Assembly: GCA_030272155.1 (NCBI GenBank)
Contig: CP126195.1
Span: forward strand, 1,595,001-1,659,000
Reading direction: 5' to 3'
DNA length: 64,000 bases
Origin: Tetradesmus obliquus
Taxonomy: Eukaryota; Chlorophyta; Chlorophyceae; Sphaeropleales; Scenedesmaceae
Shown piece after piece: positions 22,838 through 33,900 of the stretch (position 1 is its first letter; every line of letters starts with the position of its first letter). The notes beneath the pieces were generated by a model, which ran no database searches, was not told the DNA's origin, and saw only the letters and a program-made list of their open reading frames with translations. A program made the translations under genes and the position numbers.

Positions 22838-25345
22838 CTTCTGCCGCTGCCGCTGGTCAGGTGTAGCTGCTCGTGATGCAGGCGCAAGGTTGCATGCTGG
22901 CAATGGCGGGGCTGCTATACTGGCGGGTGTATGGATCTGAGTGTTTGCATTCAGTTGCATGCATGCAAGCAGGCGGGCGAGCAATCACCTCTGGTGGATA
23001 CCTGTGATTTGCATTATATGTGATGGGGCAATGCTGCCTACTACTTTGGCTGCGGTGCGATGGCTAGGTTGCAATATTGCATTGGCTAGGTTGCAATTTT
23101 GCATCTGCTTGATTGGTATTTCCACACAACTTGATGATGAAGAGTACCTTGCCACAGAGCAAGTTTACGGCATGCCGCTGGGCAAGTTCTGTTGGGCCAA
23201 TGCTGTGGCCACGAAAGTATTTGGGGCCGTAGCAGGGAACAACGTGCATCGCAGACCGGCCGTGGTACTGATGATGGCTACATAAGTTGCTGCTTAGCAC
23301 ATGTGCTACACTGTACAGTGTGCGCTGTTGCCGCCCGATTTGGTCCAGCTGTCGCTGTATAGGGCTGCTGAGGCTAATGATTTTGTCGGCAGATTCGCTT
23401 GACCAGATGAACTGTGTTTGGCTGCACTTGTGAGTGGGCCTCTGTCCACCTACCTGCTGTTGGCAGAGGATGCAGCTGATCACAGTCACAGGGACACTGA
23501 GCTGGTGCTGGTGATGGCTGCAGAAGTTGCTTCTGAGCACAGTGTGCGCTGTTGGCGCGTGGAATCTGGTGCAGATTCTGCGGTACAAAAGACAGCTGGG
23601 TTGAGTGCTGGTGCTGATGATGGCTACAGAGCATGCTGCTCAGCACAGTGTGCAGTATCGGCACTCGATGTGGCCCAGGTTTTGCTTGATTATGGAAGCT
23701 TGATTACGGACAGCTGGATGATGGTTAGTCGCCAGATTTGCTTGGCCAGATAAACGGTGTTTGGGTGCATTTGTGAGTGGGCCTCTGTCCACCTATCTGC
23801 TGTTGGTAGAGGATGTACTTGGCACCGTCACAGCGGCACTGAGTGCTGATGCTAGCACCAGCGCTGATGCTGGCTACAGAAACTGCAGCCCAGCACAGCG
23901 TGTACTATTGGCGCCTGATTTTCATGCAGATTCTGCTGCATTGAGGACAGTTTCTGTCACCATCTGGGCCAGATAAACGGTGTTTGGGTGCATTTGTGAG
24001 TTGGCCTCTGTCCACCTATCTGCTGTTGGCACAGGACGCAACGTATTACTGTCACAGTAGCACTGAGTGCTGGTGCCACTGAAGTTACAGAGGATGCTGC
24101 TCAGCACTCCGTGCCAGTTTGCGCCTGATTTGGTCCAGACTTTGCTGTATCAAGGGCTGCAGATGTTGGTTGGTTTGTCGCCAGATTTGCTGCTGGACCA
24201 GATGAAATGGGTTTGGCTGCACTTGTGATTGGGTCTCTGTCCACCTACTTGCTGTTGGTGGAGGATGCAGTGCTTTGGCAGAGTCACAATTGCACGGAGG
24301 GCGGGTGATGGTGGTGGTTGCAGAGGATGCTGCTGAGCACGCCGTGCCAAAAAAGAAAGCACGCCGTGCCAATTTGCGCGTGATGTGGCCCAGGTTTTGC
24401 TTGATCATGGACGGCTGGTGGATGGTTTTGTCACAAGCTTTGCTTGACCAGATGAGCCTTGTTCGGCAGCACTTGTCAGTGGGCCTGTTGTCCAACTATT
24501 AGTTGTGTCTGCTGTTGGTAGAGTATGGAGCTTGGCCGCTCACTTCAGCAGTGAATGGTGCTGAAGGTTACAGAGGATGCTGCTCAGCACAGTGTGCGCG
24601 GCTGGCGCTCGATGCTGCCCGGATCCGCTTGAGTTGGCCCAAATTTGCTTGATTTGCCCAGATGTGCTTGATATGGCCTGCTGAGGTTGATGGCTGTGTC
24701 ACCAAGTGTGCTTCACCAGAATAAACATGTTTGGGCCACGCAGCACACTGTTGCAGGTGGCCTAATGTCCGGGGTGTGCCACTTGTTGAGACCGCTGCAG
24801 CTGCTGAGCTGCACACTTCCCTGGCGCTATCGGTGTGTATATTGCTTGATGGCATGCTGCCGGACTTCTGTGCTTGCATGGCAGCCCAATCAGAGCGTCA
24901 GGAGACGTTGGGCAGGGGTCTCCTGGTCCAGCGTGACGGCGCGCAGCCATGCATTTCCTGCATATGGACATTCTTATTCGTCCTTTGCCACTCTTGATTA
25001 CAGATGGGCTGCATTGGTTGCGTGCCGTTGGCGCTTCATGGCTTACATGATCTAGTCACTTGTGTGCCTTAGATCTTGATACTGAAGGAGCTTGCTGAAA
25101 GTTATTTCGCTCCGCTGATGTCATTCTGTCTGTTGTATGTTGCTGGACCCCATATAAAGAAAGTTGCCGATTGCATCCATTACAAGCATAAGCATGATGC
25201 AACATAATGCGTACTCACATGGCAAGAAGTGGTCCCCCGAACTTCCACCCCACGAGCCCCGACTGCCTAGGCACAGTGTACGCACAGGGCCTCGTTGTCG
25301 GTGGGCGATCCTTGTAAGTTACATGTGGTACCAAGGATGGCAGGT
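22838..25345. other. Gene-free tract between SET and aldo/keto reductase genes
   Basis: No gene is supported here. The middle is a degenerate tandem repeat listed separately. The right part (24650-25300) holds no coding signal I trust. A short plus-strand peptide at about 23153-23225 (EQVYGMPLGKFCWANAVATK) faintly recalls an aldo/keto reductase segment, but this is too weak to call a pseudogene. Confidence 0.45.
23250..24730. repeat. Degenerate tandem repeat, about 230-245 bp unit
   Basis: Five to six diverged copies. The landmark is GTGAGTGGGCCTCTGTCCAC followed by CTATCTGCTGTTGG, seen at about 23430, 23771, 23996, 24226 and (decayed) 24475. Each unit also contains a GCTGCTCAGCACAGTGTGCG-like core and a CCAGATAAACGGTGTTTGGG junction. 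No unit keeps an open frame. Function unknown; it may be a minisatellite or a decayed exon array like those in the neighbouring genes. Confidence 0.75.
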
Positions 25346-26200
25346 TTACCAGTTCTCGAACAGCGCGCCCAGCGGCGTCACTATCTCGTCAGCCGCCCTT
25401 TCAAGCTCCATGACTTCTCCCTCCTCCAGCCGCCAGCCCACACACCCAGCAATCTCGTCGAACCTGCTTCCTGTTCTTGGCCGCCGGCATGGGGTGTGGG
25501 TAGCTGGAAAGCCTCAAAACGCCCAGAGATGTTCAACTTGAACAGTGTTGCGGTTTACACGCCGTTCGGTACAGTATCGCCCTGCCAGCTCTCAGCTCTA
25601 CCAGTTCTCAAAAGGCGCGCCCAGCGGCGTTACAATCTTGTCGGCCGCCCTTTCAAGCTCCATGACCTCGCCCTCCTTGAGCCGCCAGCCCACAGCGCCC
25701 GCAACTTCGCCGACCTGCCTGCTTCTTGTATCTGGCCCTAGGAATGATATGTGGGGTAGCTGGAAAACCCCCCAAACACGCCAAATGGTTTCAGTTGTTC
25801 GGGTTACAAGGGGTATCAGCCCTACCATTTCCCCACTCTACCAGTTCTCAAACGGCGCGCCCAGCGGCGTTACAATCTTGTCAGCCGCCTTTTCAAGCTC
25901 CATGGCCTCGCCCTCCTCCAGCCGCCAGCCCACAGCATCCGCAATCTCGTCCACCTGCTTCTTGTTCTTGGCCCCGGGGGATCAGATGTGGGTAGCTAAA
26001 ATCTGCCCCAACACGCCCAAAAAGTTCAATTGCTGCATGTTACAAGTAGCATCAGCTGTGCCAGTTCCCAACGTCCCAACTCTACCAGTTCTCAAACGGC
26101 GCGCCCAGCGGCGTCACAATCTTGTCGGCCGCCCTTTCAAGCTCCGCAATCTCGCCCTCCTCCAGCCGCCAGCCCACAGCGCCCGCAATCTCGTCCACCT
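25346..26200 (-). repeat. Four tandem copies of the aldo/keto reductase terminal exon
   Basis: The real last exon ends with a stop at 26082-26084 ([18 protein letters not shown]). Three further copies end at 25838, 25598 and 25346, at spacings of 244, 240 and 252 bp, and each encodes the same C-terminal block with substitutions. A TTACA on the plus strand (TGTAA in the transcript) follows the main copy (26040-26044) and recurs after others (about 25804, 25554, 25318), so exon and poly(A) signal seem to have been copied together. Confidence 0.85.
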
Positions 26201-26268
26201 GCTTCTTGTTCTTGGCCCCTGGGATGGGCACAGCACCCTTGCAGATGATCCAGTTGAGCGCCACCTGC

Positions 26269-26305
<37 letters not shown>

Positions 26306-26572
26306 CACATGTGTAAGTGACCATGTGAGTGCTGCACGCCTTTGCAGATGACCCAGTTGATCAAAGTCTATTTCAGCCCGTGGCAATTATGCACTTTTAC
26401 AGAAATTTCATTGATAAATCAAGGCCAATTCAAAAGATCTAACAAACTGAAATATAAACCTTGCTTGGGGCGCAAACTGCAGCAGCAGCAGCAGCAGCAG
26501 CAGCAGCACACATGTGTAAGTGACCATGTGAGTGCTGCACGCCTTTGCAGATGATCCAGTTGAGCGCAAACT

Positions 26573-26638
<66 letters not shown>

Positions 26639-27646
26639 CACATGTGTAAGTGACCATGTGAGTGCTGCACGCCTTTGCAGATGACCCAGTTGAGCACTAT
26701 TGCGGCAGCAACAGCAGCAACAGCAGCAGCAGCAGGGGCACATGCTTTTAATTGAACAACTGAGCACAGCCGGTGTAGTAATATTGTCACTTCACTATGA
26801 ACAGCCATGTCCCACCTGCACCGGGCTCTTGCCCATGCTCTAGCCCCCGCGCACATCAACACATGTGGCACAACCCCTACTAAGAGTTATGCTATTGTCC
26901 CAACAGTGGCAGTCCGCACCTGTGCCGGGCTCTTGCCCCTGCTCTGCCCCACAGCGCGCATCGTCTCGATCAGCGGCTGGATCTCCCGGATCTTGTTTGC
27001 GTAGATGTTGCCGCGGGGGCCGGAGGGCTTGGGGCCATCAGGCGTGTACTTGCCTGCTCGCAGCAATTGAGCAATGCCCGAAATCACAATGTCGTCAACA
27101 GCGTGCAAACGCAACTGCCGACAGGATATGCACACCACTTTACATGAATCCTGCTGCTTGCGATATCATGTGCCATGTACAACAAACTCCAGACGCAAAC
27201 ATACACGCGTACAGCACGTGTGATAGCATGTTGTCAGAATTTGCACCTGTTAGCAGGCCATGGCACACAGGGCTGTATGCCACCAGGGTGACGCCCGCCT
27301 CCCTGCAGGCCTCAATACAGACCGCTCACATTTTGTCACCATGTTAATACACAATTTGATACCAAGTTGTCATAACGCACCTGTCAGCAGGCCCTGGCAC
27401 AGTGGGCTGTAGGCCACCAGGGTGACGCCAGCCTCCCTGCAGGCCTCAACACAGACAGCTCACGTTTTGTCATTATGTTATAACACCATGTTATAACAAG
27501 CTGTCATAACGTACCTGTCAGCAGGCCCTGGCACAGTGGGCTGTAGGCCACCAGGGTGACGCCAGCCTCCCTGCATGCCTCCAGCACGCCGTTCTGCTCA
27601 GGTCGGCGGTACAGCAAGCTGTACTGCACCTGTGGTTTGAGTTGAC

Positions 27647-27684
<38 letters not shown>

Positions 27685-30396
27685 TTATGCACACCGCCAA
27701 ACAGCAAACAGACATTACTTCGCAAGCTGCACCATGTCTGCAACTGTAAACACTTCCTCAGTCACTCCATCAGCAGCATACCACAACACTCTGCTCAGAA
27801 GACTTGCTAGCACTGAAAGCAGCATCACATGCCAGATCAAGCCTGAGGCAAGCTGCAATGCACAACACATGATTTGGGTGAACTAGGAGTCATGCAAGCT
27901 GAGACATGTGCCTGCATACCTGGTTGCTGGACAGGCATGTGCCACGCCTGGTGAGCGCCTGCGCTGCATTCCTCACGCGCTTCGCATTGAAGTTGCTCAC
28001 GCCAACAGCCTGCGGCAGCCACAACAATGCACATCACATGTCAGACTGGCATCACAAAAAAGTAAAAGAGAATGGGTCAAGGCAACACAGATCAAACAGC
28101 ATGCAAGTACAACCTTGCTAGTCCCCTTGTTGCATGTTACAAGCTGCCAGCATGTGCCGGAAACATGCTGAGTGGAAGCAGCAATGCAGCAGCTTAGCAG
28201 CCAGGGCTGCAAGCATCATGCCCCTGTCCGCAATAACATAGGTACGTGTGCACAGTGTCTCACCTGCGTCAGCCCCTGCTCCACGCAGTCTGCCAGCCCC
28301 TCAAGGTAGGCGCCCCTGACAGTTAAGCTCACCAGTTCAATCTGCACTAAATAAAGGCTTAATTCACCCACTGGTCTTTTTTAACTCACCTGTGTCAGCC
28401 CCTGCTCCACGCAGTCCGCCAGCCCCTCCAGGTAGGCGTCATTGCTGAAGGCGTTGAACGCAAACCCGGGCCTGTGGTGGCAGCAACAGCAGGGCATGGG
28501 CAAGATCTTCAAGATCTAGTTTGAGTACCAAGCGGGTAGGCGCCAGTGTTTACAGTCGTTAGATATAAAAACGGGCCAGGCGCTGCAACAGCAGCATGAG
28601 ACAGCATGCATGTGCAAGCTCCATTGGTTCAAGTTTCTTCGGTGGGGGATGTAGAACCTCCACAGCAGCTGCGTATGTACACCAACAGCCACTGAAGCAG
28701 CAGCAGCTGCAGCCTTACCAGTGCTGGGTGTACAGCCCCATCTGCTGCAGCTGCAGCCGTGCCAGGCTCTCCCCCACACACATGAAACATCATGCATCAG
28801 CGCATGCCACACAACTCACTGCACAATCAAATGCCCTGCCTGCCCCCCTGCCTGCGCTCACCAGTGCTGGATGTACAGCCCCATCTGCTGCATCTGCAGC
28901 CTGCCCAGGCTCTCCTTGCAGGCCACGCTGACGCTGCTGCTGGTCAGCCGCCACGGCAGCGGCGCAAACTTTGTGGCTATGATGGGCTGCGCGGGTGACA
29001 GCCCTGCCTTCATGAATTCACCCAGGAACTCCTCACTCTTGCCATAGCCATACACCTGTTGATGCAACAGCAATCAGAAACAGCAATCAGATCCAGAATA
29101 TCAAGAATGCAAGCGAGCAGGCGGATAGAGGCACCTCTGACAGGCCAGCCTTCATGAACTCCCCTAGGAACTCCTCACTCTTGCCATAGCCATACACCTG
29201 TTGAAGACACAGTGGAGGGCGAGCACCGCAAGATTGTGCTACAGCACATAAGGAGGATGCAGTACAAGCTGCTAACTGAAGCAATGATGATCGCCATTGC
29301 CAAAGCCATCCGCCTGGTGTAGCACCTCTCAACGCTGCACTGCAACAACCCCATTGTCCGCCTACCACTGCCCTGCTGCTAGCATGGAAAACTAGAGATT
29401 CAGCAAAACACTCTGCGCAGTGCCGTGCAGTGGCTGCTGCTGCTGCTGCTGCTGCTGCTGCATGATGTGCGGGACCAGCAGCAGCAAATGTGCTGTTGGG
29501 TGCATGAACACGCCGCACCTCTGCTGTGTCGATGAAAGTGAGGCCTGAGTCCATCAGAGCAGCGTATGCCTCACTGCTGGCATCCTTTCCGTATTCCTTG
29601 CCTGCAGGACAGTCAGCAGCAGCAATGGTTAAACCTGGTCAAACATGTGGTGAAACATAGCGACGACAGCAAGGAACTGCAAGCTGGACAGTGTGTGCAT
29701 GTACCTGAAAGATGCGGGGCCAGGCAGGAGTTTGTGCCAACTTGCGGCTGCAACTGCGCACGCAATCTGTTGCGCAAGCACTGCTTTGACAATGCAGCAC
29801 ATATTGCCTCATTACGATGGTGTTGGCAACACAATTTGATATTCGTCATACTTGTTTAACGCTGCTGAGGGCATCAGGCATGGTCAAGGCAGCAGGCTCG
29901 CCACCCACCGTAGCCCCAGTAGCCTGACCTGTCACCCCACGACCAGGCCCCAATGCCCAGCACAGGCACCTGCAGGCCTGCAAACAGGAAGAAAATTTGC
30001 GCATGATTTGATACAGCTTGTTGCAACCGAGACATGTGTGGGACGCAGCAGCTGCTGCTGCTCCTGCACAGCTGTGTGATGTGGTGCTTGCAGGTACTAC
30101 TACTACAGTGAAGCCGAGTGCCTGATAGCGACTTGGTCGTCCTCGTATACGGCTAAGACACAAAGCCATATACCAGCACGTTTTCCACTCTGCCAAGCGT
30201 GGATCACTGCTGTGGATGCATGCGTTGGTCGGTTGACGCTGCTGCAGAACTCACCCGACTTTCCCAGCTCGATCGTGTCCACTGCGGGCTTTGTTGTTGC
30301 TCCTGCGTCACATCTCACAACAATCGACCTACGTGGGGCACGGGTCGCCCTGGCCTGCACAGCAGTGCCAGGAGCTCTGGAGCCACACAGCTGCAT
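26082..30396 (-). CDS. Plastid aldo/keto reductase (At1g06690-like)
   Basis: NADPH-dependent aldo/keto reductase, closest to the plastoglobule/thylakoid-associated Arabidopsis At1g06690 family. Main exons: 30255-30396, 29909-29977, 29519-29601, 28862-29055 (first copy 29135-29197), 28390-28471, 27920-28009, 27515-27629, 26920-27053, 26082-26264; about 363 residues, phases consistent. Exon 1 is a transit peptide rich in Ala, Arg and Thr with no acidic residue before the first strand. Then come [101 protein letters not shown] and [20 protein letters not shown]. The family tetrad is present: Asp in DTAE, Tyr in EVYG, Lys in ATKF, His in QHW. TGTAA lies about 40 nt after the stop. Substrate is not predictable; carbonyls or pyridoxal-like compounds are possible. 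Six of nine exons have tandem partial copies next to them. Confidence 0.9.
26230..26700 (-). repeat. Four copies of the acceptor and start of the last AKR exon
   Basis: The exon start (LNWIICKG, acceptor at 26265) is preceded in the transcript by three extra copies, near 26358, 26572 and 26690. Each continues into [11 protein letters not shown] and then a (CTG)n tract that serves as the pyrimidine stretch of the next acceptor. The unit therefore consists of CTG tract, acceptor and about 10 codons. Confidence 0.75.
26569..26638. repeat. Longest CAG run in the window (about 22 units)
   Basis: About 66 bp of uninterrupted CAG, intronic in the aldo/keto reductase gene. On the transcribed strand it is (CTG)n directly upstream of one of the duplicated acceptors. 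Confidence 0.85.
27249..27575 (-). repeat. Three copies of the exon end [15 protein letters not shown] in the AKR gene
   Basis: The end of exon 27515-27629 recurs with donor-like ends at 27381 and about 27249. The first two copies are nearly identical ([11 protein letters not shown]); the third reads [11 protein letters not shown]. Donors are GTACGT, GTGCGT and GTGCAA. Flanking intron sequence (CATGTTATAACA-type) is copied too. Confidence 0.8.
28264..28440 (-). repeat. Two copies of exon end [16 protein letters not shown] in the AKR gene
   Basis: The end of exon 28390-28471 (donor GTGAGT at 28389) is repeated at 28264-28314 with donor GTGAGA. The second copy keeps the coding sequence nearly intact ([17 protein letters not shown]). 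Confidence 0.75.
28719..28925 (-). repeat. Two copies of exon end [13 protein letters not shown] in the AKR gene
   Basis: The end of exon 28862-29055, including the catalytic His, recurs 143 bp downstream at 28719 as [17 protein letters not shown] with donor GTAAGG, also ending in phase 2. Either copy could supply the active-site His. Confidence 0.75.
28990..29197 (-). repeat. Two copies of exon start [20 protein letters not shown] in the AKR gene
   Basis: Copy A (29135-29197) is a clean 63-nt exon with CAACAG-like acceptor and GTGCCT donor. Copy B is the start of the full exon (to 29055). Both begin in phase 0, and A is 21 codons, so including A before B would duplicate the block containing the active-site Tyr without a frameshift. 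Confidence 0.8.
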
Positions 30397-30867
30397 GTTT
30401 GTTCTGCTCGGTTTCCTTTGTTCTACTGCGTTGCAAGTGAAGTAGAACAAACCACAATGTCTTGAAAGTGAAGTTTGTGCGTCTATGCCTGCGCATCCAC
30501 ACATGGAGTGTGCTTCAGGCCCGCTGTGCACCACACAGGGTGTCATGACGTCAACCCATGACTAACCCAACTGTGCCTCTTCCCAACTTCACCCAGACAC
30601 ACAGCAGGCTGCGGAGAAAATGTAACTGTTGGTTTTACAGTCTCGTGATAGTGCACCACAAGGTATGCTGGGCTGTGCAGGTTGTACTGTTCACACGCAT
30701 ACGCCAGACCAAGAGGCCAGCGCCAAACACCAACGTCTGCTGAGGCCGCAGCAAACATAGCATAATCCGAGCCAGTAGCGTTGCCAGCTGCAGCTCCAGC
30801 CGACAAAACTCAGCAGCAGCAACACAACTTTGTATGCCTCTCAGCTGAATGTAACAGGTTGTCAGCG
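30397..30867. other. Intergenic: AKR upstream region / NRDE2 3' flank
   Basis: 470 bp between two minus-strand genes. A TGTAA in the NRDE2 transcript direction (TTACA at about 30634) is a candidate poly(A) signal 230 nt after the NRDE2 stop. No coding signal is seen. Confidence 0.5.
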
Positions 30868-30910
<43 letters not shown>

Positions 30911-33900
30911 GCCATGTCAGCCAGTAGCACCTCATACACATCAGCTCTCAGCAGCACCTCCCTCTCCTGCATGGCACTCATCAGCCCACTCGCCTCGCGA
31001 GGGTTTAACCCCTCAGCCAAAGCCCTAAACCCTGCCAGCCACAGCGCCTTGAACCCTGGACACTCGTGCAGCGCCCGCAGGAACAGCCGCCGCGCAGCCT
31101 CCTGCCGGCCCAGGCTCAATTCAAACTGAATGTAACACATCCAGATCTGCCCGCAGCTGCCCCAGCCTCTGTAGCCATCCTGCAAGGGCAGCTGCAGCTG
31201 TGCTGCTGCTTCACTCGCAGCACTCGCTGCCGCCAGCAGCCGCCGCCGCTGCTGCTCCTCCATACTTTCTTCTTCCTGCTGCTGCTGCTGTTGTAGCAGC
31301 GGGAGCTCTGCGAATGCTGCCGCCAGTGCGCGCTGCTGCTGCTGCCGCTGCAGCCGCTGCTGCTGGTGCCACGTCAGCGGCGCAGGTGCTGCCAGCGCCC
31401 TTTCAAAAAGGGCCCGCAGCCGCACCCTGCCACCAGGCCTTGCGCCCTCAGCTTGTAACACTATACCCCACAGCCCTGGGCTGGGGTTTAGGTCTGTGAG
31501 GGCCGCCAGCTGGCGCCTAAGCCCTGCTAGGGTGTGGCAGCTGCTGTCTAGCCAGACCTGCAGGTTTAGCAGAGGCTGGCTGTGCGGGTATAGCTGTAAT
31601 GCTGCTGCAAGTGCTGCCCGTGCACGCGCCCGAGTTACTGCAGCAACTAGGCTTGCTGCTGTTGCTGCTGCCGCTGCTGCTGCTGCTGCACTGCTGTTGG
31701 TGCTGGCCTTCTTGCTGCCGCCTGCTGCAGCAGCTGCTGCTGCTGCTGGGGGTGGCACCAGCTGATCTACTGCGCCTACTGCTGCTGCCACCAACATATG
31801 GCAATGCAGCACCTGCAGCCTTTCATGCTGCTGCGAAGCTGCCCTAAGGCTTTCAGGCACTGCTGACAGCACCTGCTTATACACTGCTGCTGCTGCATCC
31901 AACCCCTTGCTGACTCTGCCATTCAGCAGCCCCACTATGAGCTCGAACAGTGCTGCTGCTGCCACAGTAGCAGCAGCAGCAGGGGTCAGGCTGCCACCCG
32001 CTGATGCCAGCAGCTGTGAAATGCGGTCTTGAAAGCCCCGCCGCGCTTTAGTCAAAGCTATGTCTGCCAGCAAACCCTGCTGCTGCTGCTGACCTGGCAC
32101 CTGATACTGCTGCGCAGCAAGGCATGCATGCAGGGCAGCATGTGCCCGCTCTGCTGCTCCTCTGCTGCTGCTCAAGCTGCTTAACTCCAGCTGTGCCAAG
32201 TGCAATGCAAGCACCGGCGCCGCTGCTGCAGCTGCAGCGGCATCAGTATGCGAAGCAACAGCAGCAACACTGCTACCAGCAGCTGCAGCTGTGGCCAGTG
32301 TGAGAGCTGACTCTAGTACCTTCCGAGCCGTTTTCGTTTGGCCCATTGCTGCTTCGCAGCAGCCATATGCATCATACAGCCAGAAGTTGTCCTGCTGCTC
32401 ACTTAACAACCGCTTGGCAGCAGCACGCGCTGCCGCCAGCTGCTGCTGCGACGGCCAGACACTACTGCTGCTGCTGCTGCCTGCAACTTCACCCACTGCT
32501 GCTTCCTCTGCTGCTCCATCTAGTGTGAGAAGCATAAGAGTTGCAAGTGCTGGATCGCCAAGGTCTCTCTCTGCACCTGCTGTAGTGCTGCTGCTGGCAG
32601 CAGCGTCTGACGGCTTGCAGCTGTGCAGCAGCAGCAGAGCACTGCACAGCTCTGGCCAGCTATTGCAGGGCCCTCCTGCCAGGCGCTCCATCAAAGACAC
32701 CAGCAGCTGCCAGCGCTCGTCACTACCTTGGTACCATGCCAGCACCTGCTGCTGCTGCTGCTGCTGCTGCTGGCCTGATTCAGGTGCCTTGCTGGCAACC
32801 GCTGCTGCTGCTGCTGCTGCTGCAGGAGCAACGCCATCTCCAAACTCACCTGCTGACGCATCTGCCCATTGCTGCTTTGCTGCCGCATTGCCTGCTGCAG
32901 CACCTACTGCACTGCATCCAGCCACCCCTGCTACTGGCCACGGTGACAGCTGCTGCAGCGGAGTGGGACAGTTGCTGCTGCACCAGCTGCCTACTGGTGC
33001 CCCCAAAAGCTCCACACATCCCAATACCAGCCGCCGCAACGCTGCCATGCTTCGGATTGGAAACAGGCAGGGCTCAACTGCATCAAACCCTATGATGCGT
33101 GCAGGGTCTGAATCAGCAGCAGCAGCAGGGTCCGCTGCTGCTGCTGGCTGTGCACTGCCGCTGCTGCTGCTGCTGGTGGCGTGTAGTGGCTGCCACTGGC
33201 TGCTGCTGCGAAAGGCCTCCTCTGCAACCCACCTACAGCAGCAAGCAGCAAATGGCAAGTTGAGCACAGCACATAAGCATGCGTCGACACAACAGCTGGC
33301 CCGCTGAGTGAGAGGCCAGTCTGAGACATTCGTGCTCACGCTTGTGTCGTCAAGTCGGCAGATACTCAGCAGTTGTTTTGGCACAACCAGCACATACGCT
33401 GCACAACTGACATACATTTTGCCAAAAACAAGAGGTTCTGCAGTCGCTGAACAGCTCACAATGTGCAGTACTGCGCTCACCTCTTCACTATGTGCGGTGG
33501 CAGGCCCCGCTGCTCTACTGCCTGCAACTGCTCCTCCATTCATAACACAGGATTCACACAGCAGCTGCCCTGCTGTTCAGCCAGGCCAGTGTTCAGAGTG
33601 GCTGCTCGTGACGTGTCCACTGACAATACATTTGTCCTTGGCACCTTGTCTGCACAGCCAGAAGCACCGCCACATCACAGATACTGCACGGCAATGCTTG
33701 CAGTCGTTACGTACAGCACATGGTGGGCAGTACTGCGCTCACCTCTTCAATATGTGTGGCGGCAGGCCCTGCTGCTCTACTGCTTGCAACTGCTCCTCCA
33801 TCTGCACCCCCAGCTGCAGCATGAGCTCAACTTCATCCAGCTCTTCCTCCTCCTGCACATCTTCATCCTGAACTTCCTGGTCTTCCTCTGAAACTGCACC

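Noticed and set aside
23153-23225. Peptide EQVYGMPLGKFCWANAVATK as an aldo/keto reductase relic
   Set aside because: Only a handful of residues agree with the nearby AKR exon, no flanking reductase motifs follow, and the DNA similarity is not visible.
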